Source: Virgisporangium ochraceum
GTDB lineage: Bacteria; Actinomycetota; Actinomycetes; Mycobacteriales; Micromonosporaceae
Direction of reading: 5' to 3'
Assembly: GCF_016863655.1 (NCBI RefSeq)
Contig: NZ_BOPH01000021.1
Location: forward strand, 1-64,000
DNA length: 64,000 bases
Below are positions 43,821 through 52,223 of the stretch, piece by piece. Position 1 is the first letter of the stretch, and the number at the start of each line of letters is the position of its first letter. The position numbers were made by a program, and so were the translations under genes. Under the pieces are notes generated by a model. It was given only the letters and a program-made list of their open reading frames with translations. It was not told the DNA's origin and did no database searches.

Positions 43821-44588
43821 TTACGGATGCTGGCTGCTCACCGAGACGACCTCGCCGACCATGTAGGACGCGTAGTCGCTCGCCAGGAACACGATCACGT
43901 TGGCGACCTCCCACGGCTCTGCCGCGCGGCCGAAGGCCTCCCGCGCGGTCAGCTCGGTGAGAAGCTCGTCGGTGGTGACCTTCGACAGGTGCGGGTGCAT
44001 CGCCAGGCTGGGCGCCACCGCGTTGACCCGCACGCCCGCCTTCGCGGCCTCCAGCCCGGCGGTGCGGGTCAGCGCCATCACGCCGGCCTTCGCGGCGGCG
44101 TAGTGCGCCTGGCCCTCCTGCGCCCGCCACCCGGTCACCGACGCGTTGTTGACGATCGCGCCGCGGCCGCGCGGCATCATGTGCCGCAGCGCGGCCCGGG
44201 TGCAGCGGAACGTGCCGGTGAGGGTCACGTCGAGCACGGTGTGCCACTGCTCGTCGGTCATGTCCACGATGGACGCCGTACCGCCGAGGCCGGCGTTGTT
44301 CACCAGCACGTCGAGGTGTCCGAAGTGGCCGACGGCGCGGTCGATGAGGTTCTGCACCTGCGCCTCGTCGGTGACGTCGCACGGTACGGCCAGCGGCTCG
44401 TGCCCGAGCACCCCGGCCAGCCGCTCGGCCGACTCGAGGAGGCGGCGCTCGTGCCGGTCGCTGATCGCCACGTCGGCACCCTCGAGCGCACACCGCTCCG
44501 CGGTCGCGTACCCGATCCCGGTTCCGGCAGCGGCGGTGACGACGACGGTCCGACCCGCGAGAAGCCCACGCGCCGCGGGCGCCTTCAC
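43821..44588 (-). CDS. ipdF: IpdF-like 5-hydroxy steroid-CoA dehydrogenase (SDR)
   Basis: A 255-residue SDR closely matching Rv3559c IpdF: GLLAGRTVVVTAAAGTGIGYATA, VLVNNAGLGGTASIVDMTDEQW, NASVTGWRAQEGQAHYAAAKAGVMALTR, and the typical ending FLASDYASYMVGEVVSVSSQHP. Known role: oxidation of a 5-hydroxyl on the HIP-derived CoA thioester. Catalytic Tyr and Lys are present. ATG 44588 overlaps the hexapeptide gene as ATGA. Confidence 0.9.
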   Translation of the reverse strand: MKAPAARGLLAGRTVVVTAAAGTGIGYATAERCALEGADVAISDRHERRLLESAERLAGVLGHEPLAVPCDVTDEAQVQNLIDRAVGHFGHLDVLVNNAGLGGTASIVDMTDEQWHTVLDVTLTGTFRCTRAALRHMMPRGRGAIVNNASVTGWRAQEGQAHYAAAKAGVMALTRTAGLEAAKAGVRVNAVAPSLAMHPHLSKVTTDELLTELTAREAFGRAAEPWEVANVIVFLASDYASYMVGEVVSVSSQHP

Positions 44589-45199
44589 GAGGTCCTCCGC
44601 CGGTACTCGCCGAGCGGCACCGAGGTGCTCTCGTCACCGGGCAGCGTCGGGCGGTCGGGCTCGGCGGCCGGCAACGGGGTCACCTCGCGCATCGTCGCCC
44701 GGTACCGGACGCCGAGGTCCTGGTACACCTTCGTGCCGTTGGCCTTCCACGCGAGCTCCGCGTCGCTCAGGTCGCGGGTCACCTTCGCCGGGATGCCGCG
44801 CGCCAGGGTGCGCGGCGGTACCTCGAAGCCCTCCGGCACCACGCTGTGCGCGGCGACGAACGCGTACTCCCCGATCACCGCGCGGTCCATCACCACCGCG
44901 TTCATGCCGATCAGCACCCCCACGCCGACGTGACAGCCGTGCAGGACCGCGCCGTGCCCGACGTGTCCGTCCCGGTCCAGCACCGCCACCGCGCCCGGGA
45001 AGCTGTGGAACACGCAGCTGTCCTGGAAGTTCGCGCCCTCCCGCACCTCGATACGGCCGAAGTCGCCGCGCACCGTCGCGAGTGGACCGACGAACGCGTG
45101 CGGTCCGATGTGGACGTCGCCGACCAGCACCGCCGTCGGGTGCACGAAAGCGGTCGGGTCGACGACGGGCACCAGCCCCTCGAACTCATACGCCGGCAT
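44585..45199 (-). CDS. Left-handed beta-helix protein (PaaY/gamma-carbonic-anhydrase-like)
   Basis: 204 residues. Residues about 10-170 are hexapeptide repeats (VDPTAFVHPTAVLVGDVHIGPHAFVGPLATVRGDFGRIEVREG...HVGHGAVLHGCHVGVGVLIGMNAVVMDRAVIGEYAFVAA) with His ligands in the gamma-carbonic-anhydrase positions. PaaY proteins of this family hydrolyse dead-end CoA esters in phenylacetate breakdown, so a CoA-salvage role in the ring pathway is plausible. The C-terminal 35 residues are extra. Overlaps ipdC by 14 bases. Confidence 0.82.
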   Translation of the reverse strand: MPAYEFEGLVPVVDPTAFVHPTAVLVGDVHIGPHAFVGPLATVRGDFGRIEVREGANFQDSCVFHSFPGAVAVLDRDGHVGHGAVLHGCHVGVGVLIGMNAVVMDRAVIGEYAFVAAHSVVPEGFEVPPRTLARGIPAKVTRDLSDAELAWKANGTKVYQDLGVRYRATMREVTPLPAAEPDRPTLPGDESTSVPLGEYRRRTS

Positions 45200-46250
45200 C
45201 GAGCCTCCCCAGGCGTTGGAGAACCGCTTCCGCCTCCGCCATGATGCGCCCGATCAGGTCAGCGCACGAGGGCAGGTCGTCGATGAGCCCGGTGACCTGA
45301 CCGGTCGCCATCACGCCGGCCTCCGGCCGGTCGTCGACCATCGCCGCCTTCAGCAGCATCGGGGTGTTCGCGGCGAGCAGCACCTGGCCGAGGCTCAGGT
45401 CGTGCGAGCGGCGCATCACCAGCCCCTCGCGCACCAGGTCGCGCCATTTCGCGCCGGTCACCTTGCGGAAGCCGGCGGCGCTGCGGGCGGCGCCGGCCAG
45501 TCGCCGGGTCCCGCCGCGTCCGGCGAGTCGCGCCACGGCGGGCGTGCGCAACAGGCGCTGCGGGACCCCGTCCAGCGCGTCGGTCACCACCGTGTCGTTC
45601 ACCGACGCGGCGAGGTAGCGGGCCTTGACGGCCGCGCCGACCGGGCTGTCGGAGGTCAGCAGGAACCGGGTTCCCATGGCGATGCCGGCCGCGCCGTACG
45701 CCAGCGCCGACACCAGCCCGCGTCCGTCGAAGTATCCCCCCGCCGCGATCACCGGGACGTCGACGGCGTCGACGATCTGCGGCACCAGCAACGACGTCGG
45801 CACCTGACCGGTGTGCCCGCCGCCCTCGGCGCCCTGCACCACGACCGCGTCGACGCCCCAGGCGGCCACCTTCTCCGCGTGCCGCCGCGCGCCGACCGAC
45901 GGCACCACGGCCACCCCGGCGTCCTTGAGCCGCGCGATGAGGTCGGGCTTCGGCGCCATGGCGAACGACGCGACCCTCACGTTCTCCCGGATCAGGAGGT
46001 CGACGCGTTCCTTGGCGTCCGGCGCGTCGGCCCGCAGGTTCACGCCGAAGGGTGCCGTGGTGCGCTCACGCAGGTCCCGTAGAGCCTTCTGCAGTTCCTG
46101 CAGCGAGAGCGTCGCGGCGGCCAGGATGCCGAGTCCGCCCGCGTTCGACGTGGCGGCGGTGAGGCCGGCGTCGGAGACCCAGCCCATGCCGGTCTGCACG
46201 ATGGGGTAACGGATCCCGAACAGGTCGCACAGCGGCGTGCGGATGCTCAT
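45186..46250 (-). CDS. ipdC: IpdC-like flavin reductase (NMO family)
   Basis: A 354-residue nitronate-monooxygenase-family flavoprotein: PIVQTGMGWVSDAGLTAATSNAGGLGILAAATLS, VVVQGAEGGGHTG, PVIAAGGYFDGRGL, GIAMGTRFLLT. In HIP degradation IpdC reduces a ring double bond, rather than oxidising nitronates. It follows ipdB with no gap (TAGATG). Confidence 0.88.
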   Translation of the reverse strand: MSIRTPLCDLFGIRYPIVQTGMGWVSDAGLTAATSNAGGLGILAAATLSLQELQKALRDLRERTTAPFGVNLRADAPDAKERVDLLIRENVRVASFAMAPKPDLIARLKDAGVAVVPSVGARRHAEKVAAWGVDAVVVQGAEGGGHTGQVPTSLLVPQIVDAVDVPVIAAGGYFDGRGLVSALAYGAAGIAMGTRFLLTSDSPVGAAVKARYLAASVNDTVVTDALDGVPQRLLRTPAVARLAGRGGTRRLAGAARSAAGFRKVTGAKWRDLVREGLVMRRSHDLSLGQVLLAANTPMLLKAAMVDDRPEAGVMATGQVTGLIDDLPSCADLIGRIMAEAEAVLQRLGRLDAGV

Positions 46251-47003
46251 CTACGCGACCTCACCGGACCGCTTGTCGGTCGGGTCGATCACGCGACGGA
46301 TGAGGTCGAGCTCCTCCTCGGTCGGCTGCCGGGTCTCCGGTACGTCGTCGGCGACCGCGAGCTCGAACGCCGTCGCCGCCTGGATCTCCTCGACGGTGAC
46401 GCCGGGATGCCGGGAGGCCAGCCGCATGCGGTGGTCGGGGGTGTCGAAGTCGAACACCCCGAGGTTGCTGACCACACGGCGCAGGTGGTGGTACCGGCTC
46501 GCCTCCGGACCCGCCGCCGCGGCCCGGTCGTACCCGATGCCACTGACCATGTCGACAGTGTCGACGAACGAGCGGGGCGCGTGCCGCGGAACCCAGTAGC
46601 TGGTCGGGTGGTTCACCGTGTTCCCCGGCGCGCCGCGCACGCCGAGCAGCTGCACCTTGGGCTTGTGGAAGTCGCCGATCGCGGAGATGTTGGCGTTGCC
46701 GTACCGGTCGATCTGGCTCGGTCCCATCATCACGTGCCGGCGCCCCGACCACAGCACGTCGAACGCGAACCGGAACGGCATCCAGCCCTCGACGACCGGT
46801 GGCTTGTCACCGATCGCCCAGGTGCCCCGGGTCAGGTAGGCCTCGCCGTCGGTCAGCAACAGGTCGGGTTCGAACGTGGCGCGGGCGAGCCGCGCGCCGA
46901 TCATCGGGATGAGACCGATGGGACTGGCGAGGATCTCGCCGTCGCCGCGCCAGGCCTCGGCACAGGCGACGACGCACACCTCGGCTCTCGTCGCGCCGCT
47001 CAT
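46251..47003 (-). CDS. ipdB: IpdB, ring-opening CoA-transferase-fold hydrolase beta subunit
   Basis: 250 residues of the family 1 CoA-transferase beta type: MGPSQIDRYGNANISAIGDFHKPKVQLLGVRGAPGNTVNHPTSYWV, ending IDPTDKRSGEVA. IpdAB hydrolyses the last carbocycle (COCHEA-CoA) in cholesterol breakdown. ATG 47003 overlaps ipdA as ATGA. Confidence 0.9.
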   Translation of the reverse strand: MSGATRAEVCVVACAEAWRGDGEILASPIGLIPMIGARLARATFEPDLLLTDGEAYLTRGTWAIGDKPPVVEGWMPFRFAFDVLWSGRRHVMMGPSQIDRYGNANISAIGDFHKPKVQLLGVRGAPGNTVNHPTSYWVPRHAPRSFVDTVDMVSGIGYDRAAAAGPEASRYHHLRRVVSNLGVFDFDTPDHRMRLASRHPGVTVEEIQAATAFELAVADDVPETRQPTEEELDLIRRVIDPTDKRSGEVA

Positions 47004-47839
47004 GAGACGGCCGCCTGGTACGCGCCTTCGTCGACGTCGAGATATCGGGCCTGGAACGCCGCCCACGCCTCGGGATCGCCGGCCGCCTTCACGTACTCGC
47101 GCTGGAACGCCTCGTCGCGGCCGTAGTCGGGGTCGCAGGACGTGAAGTGCGCGCCACCCGGCGCCTCCACCACCCCGCGCACCATGAACCGCTTGATGAG
47201 CAACGTCTGCACGGGCGCGGTGGCCGTCAGCTCCTCGGTCGGGACGATGCGCTCGCACGAGACGTAGGCGCGGTCGGCCGCGGCGCAGTACAGCTCGTCG
47301 AAGTACGGGTCGGGGCCGAGGTACTGGGCGTTGCCGTACTCGTCAGCCCGGTTCAGGTGCACCAGCGCCGCGTCGAGCTTCAACGCCGGCACGGCGACCA
47401 GTTCCTCGCCGCCGTACGGGTTGGCGACCGTGCGCAGGTCGGGGTTGACCGTCATGACGTCGGACCCGAGGCCGACGCGCGTGGGCAGGAACGGCAGGCG
47501 GTTCGCGGCCGCGTAGAGACCCCACTGCAGCATGCCCTCGTCGTACTCGGTGACCCGCACCGAGCCGGACTGGCGGGCGGCGCGGAAGTGCGGCTCCAGC
47601 GGGATCGAGTCCAGCGACACGAACCCGTAGACGAGGTGCTTCACCTTGCCCGCGGCCAGAAGCAGCCCGACGTCGGGGCCGCCGTAGCTGACCACGGTGA
47701 GGTCGGTGAGCCCGGACCGCAGGATCGCGCGTACCAACGACATCGGCTTGCGCCGCGAGCCCCAGCCCCCGATGCCGATGGTCATGCCCGACGACAGCTC
47801 CGCCACGACCTCGGATTCGGTCATCCGCTTGTTCGCCAT
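47000..47839 (-). CDS. ipdA: IpdA, ring-opening CoA-transferase-fold hydrolase alpha subunit
   Basis: 279 residues of the CoA-transferase alpha type: SGMTIGIGGWGSRRKPMSLVRAILRSG, LTVVSYGGPDVGLLLAAGKVKHLVYGFVSLDSIPLEPHFRAARQ, VANPYGGEELVAVPALKLDAALVHLNRADEYGNAQYLG. It is the first gene of a tight 13-gene run. ATG 47839 is chosen: AGAGG lies 8 bases before it, whereas GTG 47845 would overlap that ribosome site. A KstR2 site sits 44 bases upstream. Confidence 0.9.
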   Translation of the reverse strand: MANKRMTESEVVAELSSGMTIGIGGWGSRRKPMSLVRAILRSGLTDLTVVSYGGPDVGLLLAAGKVKHLVYGFVSLDSIPLEPHFRAARQSGSVRVTEYDEGMLQWGLYAAANRLPFLPTRVGLGSDVMTVNPDLRTVANPYGGEELVAVPALKLDAALVHLNRADEYGNAQYLGPDPYFDELYCAAADRAYVSCERIVPTEELTATAPVQTLLIKRFMVRGVVEAPGGAHFTSCDPDYGRDEAFQREYVKAAGDPEAWAAFQARYLDVDEGAYQAAVS

Positions 47840-47882
47840 CGTCACCTCTTGCGCTCGCGGCCGGTCGGGTCGGCGTCAACAT

Positions 47883-47896
47883 AGCAAGCGCTTGGT
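47883..47896. promoter_or_regulatory. KstR2 operator, site 2
   Basis: AGCAAGCGCTTGGT matches AnCAAGnnCTTGnT exactly. It lies between ipdA and kstR2, so it should control both the long catabolic operon and the regulator itself. Confidence 0.88.
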
Positions 47897-47983
47897 TGGT
47901 TACGCTACACTGCGCTGGGCGTTATCGCGGAGTACGCACCGAATACACTTCAGCTGCACCGGGAGACGAAACGAGAGGCGACC

Positions 47984-48580
47984 ATGGCGCGTGAACCCGG
48001 AGACCGTCGGGAACGGATCCTCGCGAGTGCCGCGGGACTGTTCGCCCGCAAGGGGGTCTCGGCGACGACGGTCCGGATGATCGCTGACGAGGTCGGCATG
48101 CTCTCCGGCAGCCTCTACCACCACTTCGACTCCAAGGAGGCGATGGTCGACGAGATCGTCGCGTCCTACCTGGAGGACCTGCGGATCCGGTACAAGGCGG
48201 TGCTCGCCCGCGACACCGACCCGCGCGCGAAGCTGCACGACCTGGTGGTCGCCTCGCTCGAGGTGGTGGAGGCGCACCCGCACGCCACCGAGATCTACCA
48301 GAACGAGGTCAACTACCTCACGGAGATCGAGCGCTTCGGCTACCTCAAGAGCGCAGGCAAGGAGGTCCAGAGCACCTGGCTCGAGGTCATCAACGCCGGC
48401 GTGCGCGACGGGGTGTTCCGCGGTGACCTCGACCCGAAGGTGCTCTACCGCCTCATGCGCGACTCGGTGTGGCTGTCGGTGCGTTGGTTCAAGCCCACGA
48501 AGGACTACCCCGTGAGCCGGTTCGCGGAGGACTGCATCAGCCTGTTCCTCGACGGGCTGGGTACCAGGCCGCTGAACTAG
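47984..48580 (+). CDS. kstR2: KstR2-like TetR repressor of steroid ring catabolism
   Basis: A 198-residue TetR protein that resembles mycobacterial KstR2 throughout: LASAAGLFARKGVSATTVRMIADEVGMLSGSLYHHFDSKEAMVDEIVASYL (HTH), the mid-region HPHATEIYQNEVNYLTEIERFGYL and VLYRLMRDSVWLSVRWFKPTKDYPV. KstR2 is released from DNA by HIP-CoA. ATG 47984 follows GAGAGGCGACC. The gene is divergent from ipdA over a consensus KstR2 operator, and two more operators lie in the window. Confidence 0.93.
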   Translation: MAREPGDRRERILASAAGLFARKGVSATTVRMIADEVGMLSGSLYHHFDSKEAMVDEIVASYLEDLRIRYKAVLARDTDPRAKLHDLVVASLEVVEAHPHATEIYQNEVNYLTEIERFGYLKSAGKEVQSTWLEVINAGVRDGVFRGDLDPKVLYRLMRDSVWLSVRWFKPTKDYPVSRFAEDCISLFLDGLGTRPLN

Positions 48581-48613
48581 GCGCTGAACTAGGCGCTGAA
48601 CTAGGCCCTGAAC
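48571..48613. repeat. 12-base tandem repeat at the kstR2 stop codon
   Basis: GCTGAACTAG recurs at 48571, 48583 and 48595, followed by a partial copy. The repeat covers the last codons of kstR2 and the gap to the convergent SDR gene, so each copy carries an in-frame TAG for kstR2. Confidence 0.85.
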
Positions 48614-49446
48614 AGGCCGAGCGGCTGAAGGCAGCCGGCCAGTTCCCCGGTGAAGGCGGCGGCCACCGCCTCCACCGTCCACTCTGGATCGTCGAGCCCG
48701 TCGCCGATCACCGCGGGGTGGCGGATCAGCGACAGCTCCGTGCCGTCCATCCGCACGACCTGGCCGTGCACCGACGCCGACAGGTCGGACAGCAGGTACA
48801 CCACCGCGGGCGCGTTCTGCTCGGCGGGCTTCCCGATGTTCTGCCGCTGCGCCTTCTCCCCCAGGTGCTTCTCGAAGGCCTCGGCCATCCGGGTCTGTGC
48901 GTTCGGCGACACGGCGTTGACGCGGATCCCGCTGCCCGCGAGGTCGACCGCCCAGCAGTAGGTCAGCGACGCGACCCCGCCCTTGCTGGCGCCGTAGGCG
49001 CCCATGTCGGCGGACCCGGCGTGCGCCCCCGAGGTCACGTTGACGATCGAACCGCGCGTCATGGCGCGGATCGCGTGCAGCCCGCAGTACGCGGTGCCGA
49101 GCAGGTTCACCTCGACCACGGCGCGGAAGTCGTCGGGGTCCTGGTCGTACGGGCCCGCGAGCCGGAAGATGCCGGCGTTGTTGACCAGCCCGTCGATCGC
49201 CCCGAACGCGTCGACGCAGTGCGCCACGAGCGCTCCGGCGCCGTCCCACGACGCGATGTCCGACCCGTCGGCGACCGCCCGGCCGCCGGCGGCCCCGATC
49301 TCGGCGACCACCTCGCGCGCCCGCTCCACGTCGACGTCGTTGACCACGACCGCCGCGCCCTCCGCCGCGGCGAGGGTGGCGTAGGCGGCGCCGAGCCCGC
49401 GGCCCGCGCCGGTGACGACGACGGCCTTGCCGCGCAGGGCGTTCAC
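48601..49446 (-). CDS. SDR-family dehydrogenase (steroid pathway)
   Basis: 281 residues; TGAGRGLGAAYA, NNAG and AYGASKGGVASL motifs are complete. After the usual Rossmann core it has a C-terminal extension (HPAVIGDGLDDPEWTVEAVAAAFTGEL) as seen in larger SDRs near kstR2 in other actinobacteria. Third gene of the fadD3-fadA6 operon; GTG 49446 overlaps fadA6 as GTGA. Its stop lies in a 12-base tandem repeat. Confidence 0.85.
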   Translation of the reverse strand: MNALRGKAVVVTGAGRGLGAAYATLAAAEGAAVVVNDVDVERAREVVAEIGAAGGRAVADGSDIASWDGAGALVAHCVDAFGAIDGLVNNAGIFRLAGPYDQDPDDFRAVVEVNLLGTAYCGLHAIRAMTRGSIVNVTSGAHAGSADMGAYGASKGGVASLTYCWAVDLAGSGIRVNAVSPNAQTRMAEAFEKHLGEKAQRQNIGKPAEQNAPAVVYLLSDLSASVHGQVVRMDGTELSLIRHPAVIGDGLDDPEWTVEAVAAAFTGELAGCLQPLGLFRA

Positions 49447-50633
49447 AGGCGCTCGACGACCATCGCCATGCCCTGCCCGCCGGCCGTGCACATGGTCTCC
49501 AGCCCGAACTGCCTGTCGCGCCACCGCAACGAGTTGACGAGCGTGGTGGCGATGCGGGCGCCGGTCATGCCGAACGGGTGCCCCAGCGCGATCGCTCCAC
49601 CGTGGACGTTCACCCGCTCCGGATCCAGGCCGAGGTCGCGGATGACGGGCACCACCTGGGCGGCGAACGCCTCGTTGATCTCGACGAGGTCCACATCGGA
49701 CACCGCGAGACCGGCGTTCGCCAGTGCCCGCCGTGACGCCTCGATCGGCCCGAGGCCCATGATCTCGGGGCTGAGCGCCGAGACACCGGTCGACACGATG
49801 CGCGCCAGCGGTTGCAGCCCGAGCTCGTTGGCGCGCGACGCGCTCATCACCACCACCGCCGCCGCGCCGTCGTTGAGCGGGCACGCGTTGCCGGCGGTGA
49901 CCGTCCCGTCGGGACGGAACACCGGCGCGAGCGTCGACACCCTGGCCAGCGTCGTGCCCGCGCGGGGACCGTCGTCCTTCGCGACGACCGTGCCGTCGGG
50001 CCGGGTCACCGGCGTGATGTCGACGTCGAAGAAGCCGTCGGCGATCGCCTTCTCGGCCAGGTTCTGGCTGCGGACCGCGAACTCGTCCTGGTCCTCCCGG
50101 CTGACGCCGCGCAACTGCGCGACGTTCTCCGCGGTGAGCCCCATGGCGATGTGCAGGTCGGGAAGCCCGCCGTTCTCCCGCGGATCGACCCACCGGTCGG
50201 CGGGCTCGAACGCCGGGAAGGCGGGGTTTCTCGTGTCGGGCATGCCGTCGGCCTTGCCCCGGTCGTACCGCGACACCGACTCGGCGCCGGCGGCGAGGAA
50301 CGCGTGCCCCTCCCCGGCCCGGATCGCGTGGAACGCCATCCGGATCGCCTGCAGCGACGACGCGCAGTACCGGTTCACGGTGGTGCCGGGCACGCCGTCG
50401 AGGCCGAGGCGCACCGCCACCGACCGGGCGAGGTTGTACCCCTGCTCGCCCGCCGGCTGGGCGCAGCCCATCATGATGTCGTCCAGTGTGGACGGATCCA
50501 GCGCGGAAACCTGGCCGAGGGCCGCCCGCGCCATCTCCACGGCCAGGTCGTCGGCGCGCATGCCGGCGAGCGATCCCTTGTGCGCGCGTCCGATCGGCGA
50601 ACGCGCCGCCGCCACGATCACCGCATCCGTCAC
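49443..50633 (-). CDS. fadA6: FadA6-like thiolase
   Basis: A 396-residue thiolase with Cys in NRYCASSLQA (about residue 90), INEAFAAQ, the His loop GGAIALGHPFGMTGAR and the second Cys in TMCTAGGQG. FadA6 performs a thiolytic step late in ring C/D degradation. GTG 50633 gives VTDAVIVAAARSPIG, the canonical N-terminus. It lies between fadD3 (11-base gap) and the SDR gene. Confidence 0.88.
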   Translation of the reverse strand: MTDAVIVAAARSPIGRAHKGSLAGMRADDLAVEMARAALGQVSALDPSTLDDIMMGCAQPAGEQGYNLARSVAVRLGLDGVPGTTVNRYCASSLQAIRMAFHAIRAGEGHAFLAAGAESVSRYDRGKADGMPDTRNPAFPAFEPADRWVDPRENGGLPDLHIAMGLTAENVAQLRGVSREDQDEFAVRSQNLAEKAIADGFFDVDITPVTRPDGTVVAKDDGPRAGTTLARVSTLAPVFRPDGTVTAGNACPLNDGAAAVVVMSASRANELGLQPLARIVSTGVSALSPEIMGLGPIEASRRALANAGLAVSDVDLVEINEAFAAQVVPVIRDLGLDPERVNVHGGAIALGHPFGMTGARIATTLVNSLRWRDRQFGLETMCTAGGQGMAMVVERL

Positions 50634-50644
50634 AGCGGACCCCC

Positions 50645-52177
50645 TTACAGGTTCGACTTGATGACCTTGCCGCTCGCGTTGCGCGGCAGGGCCGCCACGA
50701 ACTCGACGCTGCGCGGCACCTTGAAGTTCGCGAGCCGCTCGCGGCACCACGCGGTGATGTCCGCCTCGGTCGCCGACCGGCCGTGGCGCAGAACCACGAC
50801 CGCGCGGCCGACCTCGCCGAGGCGCTCGTCGGGCGCGCCGACGACGGCCGCCTCGGCGACCGCCTCGTGGTGGGCGAGCACCTGCTCGATCTCGGCCGGG
50901 TAGACGTTGAACCCGCCGGAGATGTACATGTCCTTGAGCCGGTCGGTGATCTTCAGGTAGCCGCGCTCGTCGATCACGCCGATGTCGCCGGTGTGCAGCC
51001 AGCCGTCCTTGTCGATGGCCGCCGCGGTGGCGTCGGGGTCGTCGAGGTAGCCGACCATGACGTTGTAGCCGCGGATGAGGACCTCGCCGGGCTCGCCGAC
51101 CAGGGAACCACCGTCGGCGTCCACCACCGCGATCTCCACGCCGGGAACCGGTCCCCCGCATGTGTTCGCGACGGTCTCCGCCGTGTCGTCGGGCAGGCAC
51201 ATCGTCGCGGTGCCCGCCGTCTCGGTGAGCCCGTACGCGGTGAGCACGCGCTCCAGGGTCAGCTCGGCGTGCAGCCGTTCGATCAGCGCCACCGGCACCG
51301 TGGTGGCGCCGGTGACCGCGACCCGCAGGCTACTGAGGTCGAACCGCGAACGGGAGGGGTGGTTGAGGATCGAGGTGTACAGCGTCGGCGGTCCCGGCAT
51401 CACGGTGATCCGCTCGCGCTCGATCAGCGCGAGCGAGGTGTCGACGTCGAACACCGGCTGCGGCACGATCGTGGCGCCGCGCAGCAGGCACGCGAGCACG
51501 CCGGCCTTGTAGCCGAACGTGTGGAAGAACGGGTTCACGAGCAGGTACCTGTCGCCGGTCGTGAGACCGGCGAGGTCGCTCCACGTCGTGTAGAGGGCGA
51601 TCGCCTGCGCGTGGGTGAGCATCGCGCCCTTCGGGTTGCCGGTGGTGCCCGAGGTGAAGAAGATGTCGCTGACGTCCGCCGGGTCGATCGCGTCGGCCCG
51701 CGCGGCGACGGTGTCGGTGGTGACGCGCGCGCCGCCGGCCACGAACTCTTCCCAGTCGTTGGTGAGCACGGTCGTTTCCAGGTGCGGAACGTCCTGTGTG
51801 GACAGCATCCCGACGTAGTCGTTGTCGAGGAACCCGCTGACGGTGACGAGCAGCCTGGCCTTCGTCCGGTTGAGGATGTACGCCGCCTCGGCGCCCTTGT
51901 AGCGGGTGTTCAACGGGACCAGCACCGCGCCCGCGCGCACCGCGCCGAGCGCGGCGACGATCCACCGCCATCCGTTGGGCGCCCAGACCGCCACCCGGTC
52001 GCCCGGTTCGACGCCGGCGGCCACCACCGCCCGGGCGAACCCGTCGATGTGACCGGCCAGCTCCGCGAAGCGGATGCGCGTGTCTCCGTCGACAATGGCC
52101 TCACGGTCGCCGTACGCGGCCGCCGCGGCCTCGACCAGGGCGGGCAGCGTTCCTGCGGAGAGCGGATCGGGCTGCAC
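50645..52177 (-). CDS. fadD3: FadD3-like HIP-CoA synthetase
   Basis: A 510-residue AMP-forming ligase: FFTSGTTGNPKGAMLTHAQ, AYGLTETAGTATMC, GGFNVYPAEIEQVLAHHEAV and NASGKVIKSNL. It resembles mycobacterial FadD3, which makes HIP-CoA, the pathway entry and the KstR2 ligand. GTG 52177 is chosen because it gives family length (507 in M. tuberculosis, from memory) and lies just outside the operator; the longer frame would cross the operator into the divergent thiolase gene. First gene of the fadD3-fadA6-SDR operon. Confidence 0.9.
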   Translation of the reverse strand: MQPDPLSAGTLPALVEAAAAAYGDREAIVDGDTRIRFAELAGHIDGFARAVVAAGVEPGDRVAVWAPNGWRWIVAALGAVRAGAVLVPLNTRYKGAEAAYILNRTKARLLVTVSGFLDNDYVGMLSTQDVPHLETTVLTNDWEEFVAGGARVTTDTVAARADAIDPADVSDIFFTSGTTGNPKGAMLTHAQAIALYTTWSDLAGLTTGDRYLLVNPFFHTFGYKAGVLACLLRGATIVPQPVFDVDTSLALIERERITVMPGPPTLYTSILNHPSRSRFDLSSLRVAVTGATTVPVALIERLHAELTLERVLTAYGLTETAGTATMCLPDDTAETVANTCGGPVPGVEIAVVDADGGSLVGEPGEVLIRGYNVMVGYLDDPDATAAAIDKDGWLHTGDIGVIDERGYLKITDRLKDMYISGGFNVYPAEIEQVLAHHEAVAEAAVVGAPDERLGEVGRAVVVLRHGRSATEADITAWCRERLANFKVPRSVEFVAALPRNASGKVIKSNL

Positions 52178-52183
52178 GGTTGG

Positions 52184-52217
52184 CAGCTTACCAAGCGAAT
52201 GCTTGCTTGGTAAGCTG
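52184..52217. promoter_or_regulatory. 34-base perfect palindrome between fadD3 and the thiolase gene
   Basis: CAGCTTACCAAGC and GCTTGGTAAGCTG are exact 13-base inverted arms around GAATGCTT. It ends 6 bases before one start and 7 bases from the other. It shares AATGCTTGCTTGGTA with the site at 58058. Read on the minus strand it contains a diverged KstR2-like core (AGCAAGCATTCGCT). Confidence 0.85.
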
Positions 52218-52223
52218 TCGGGC

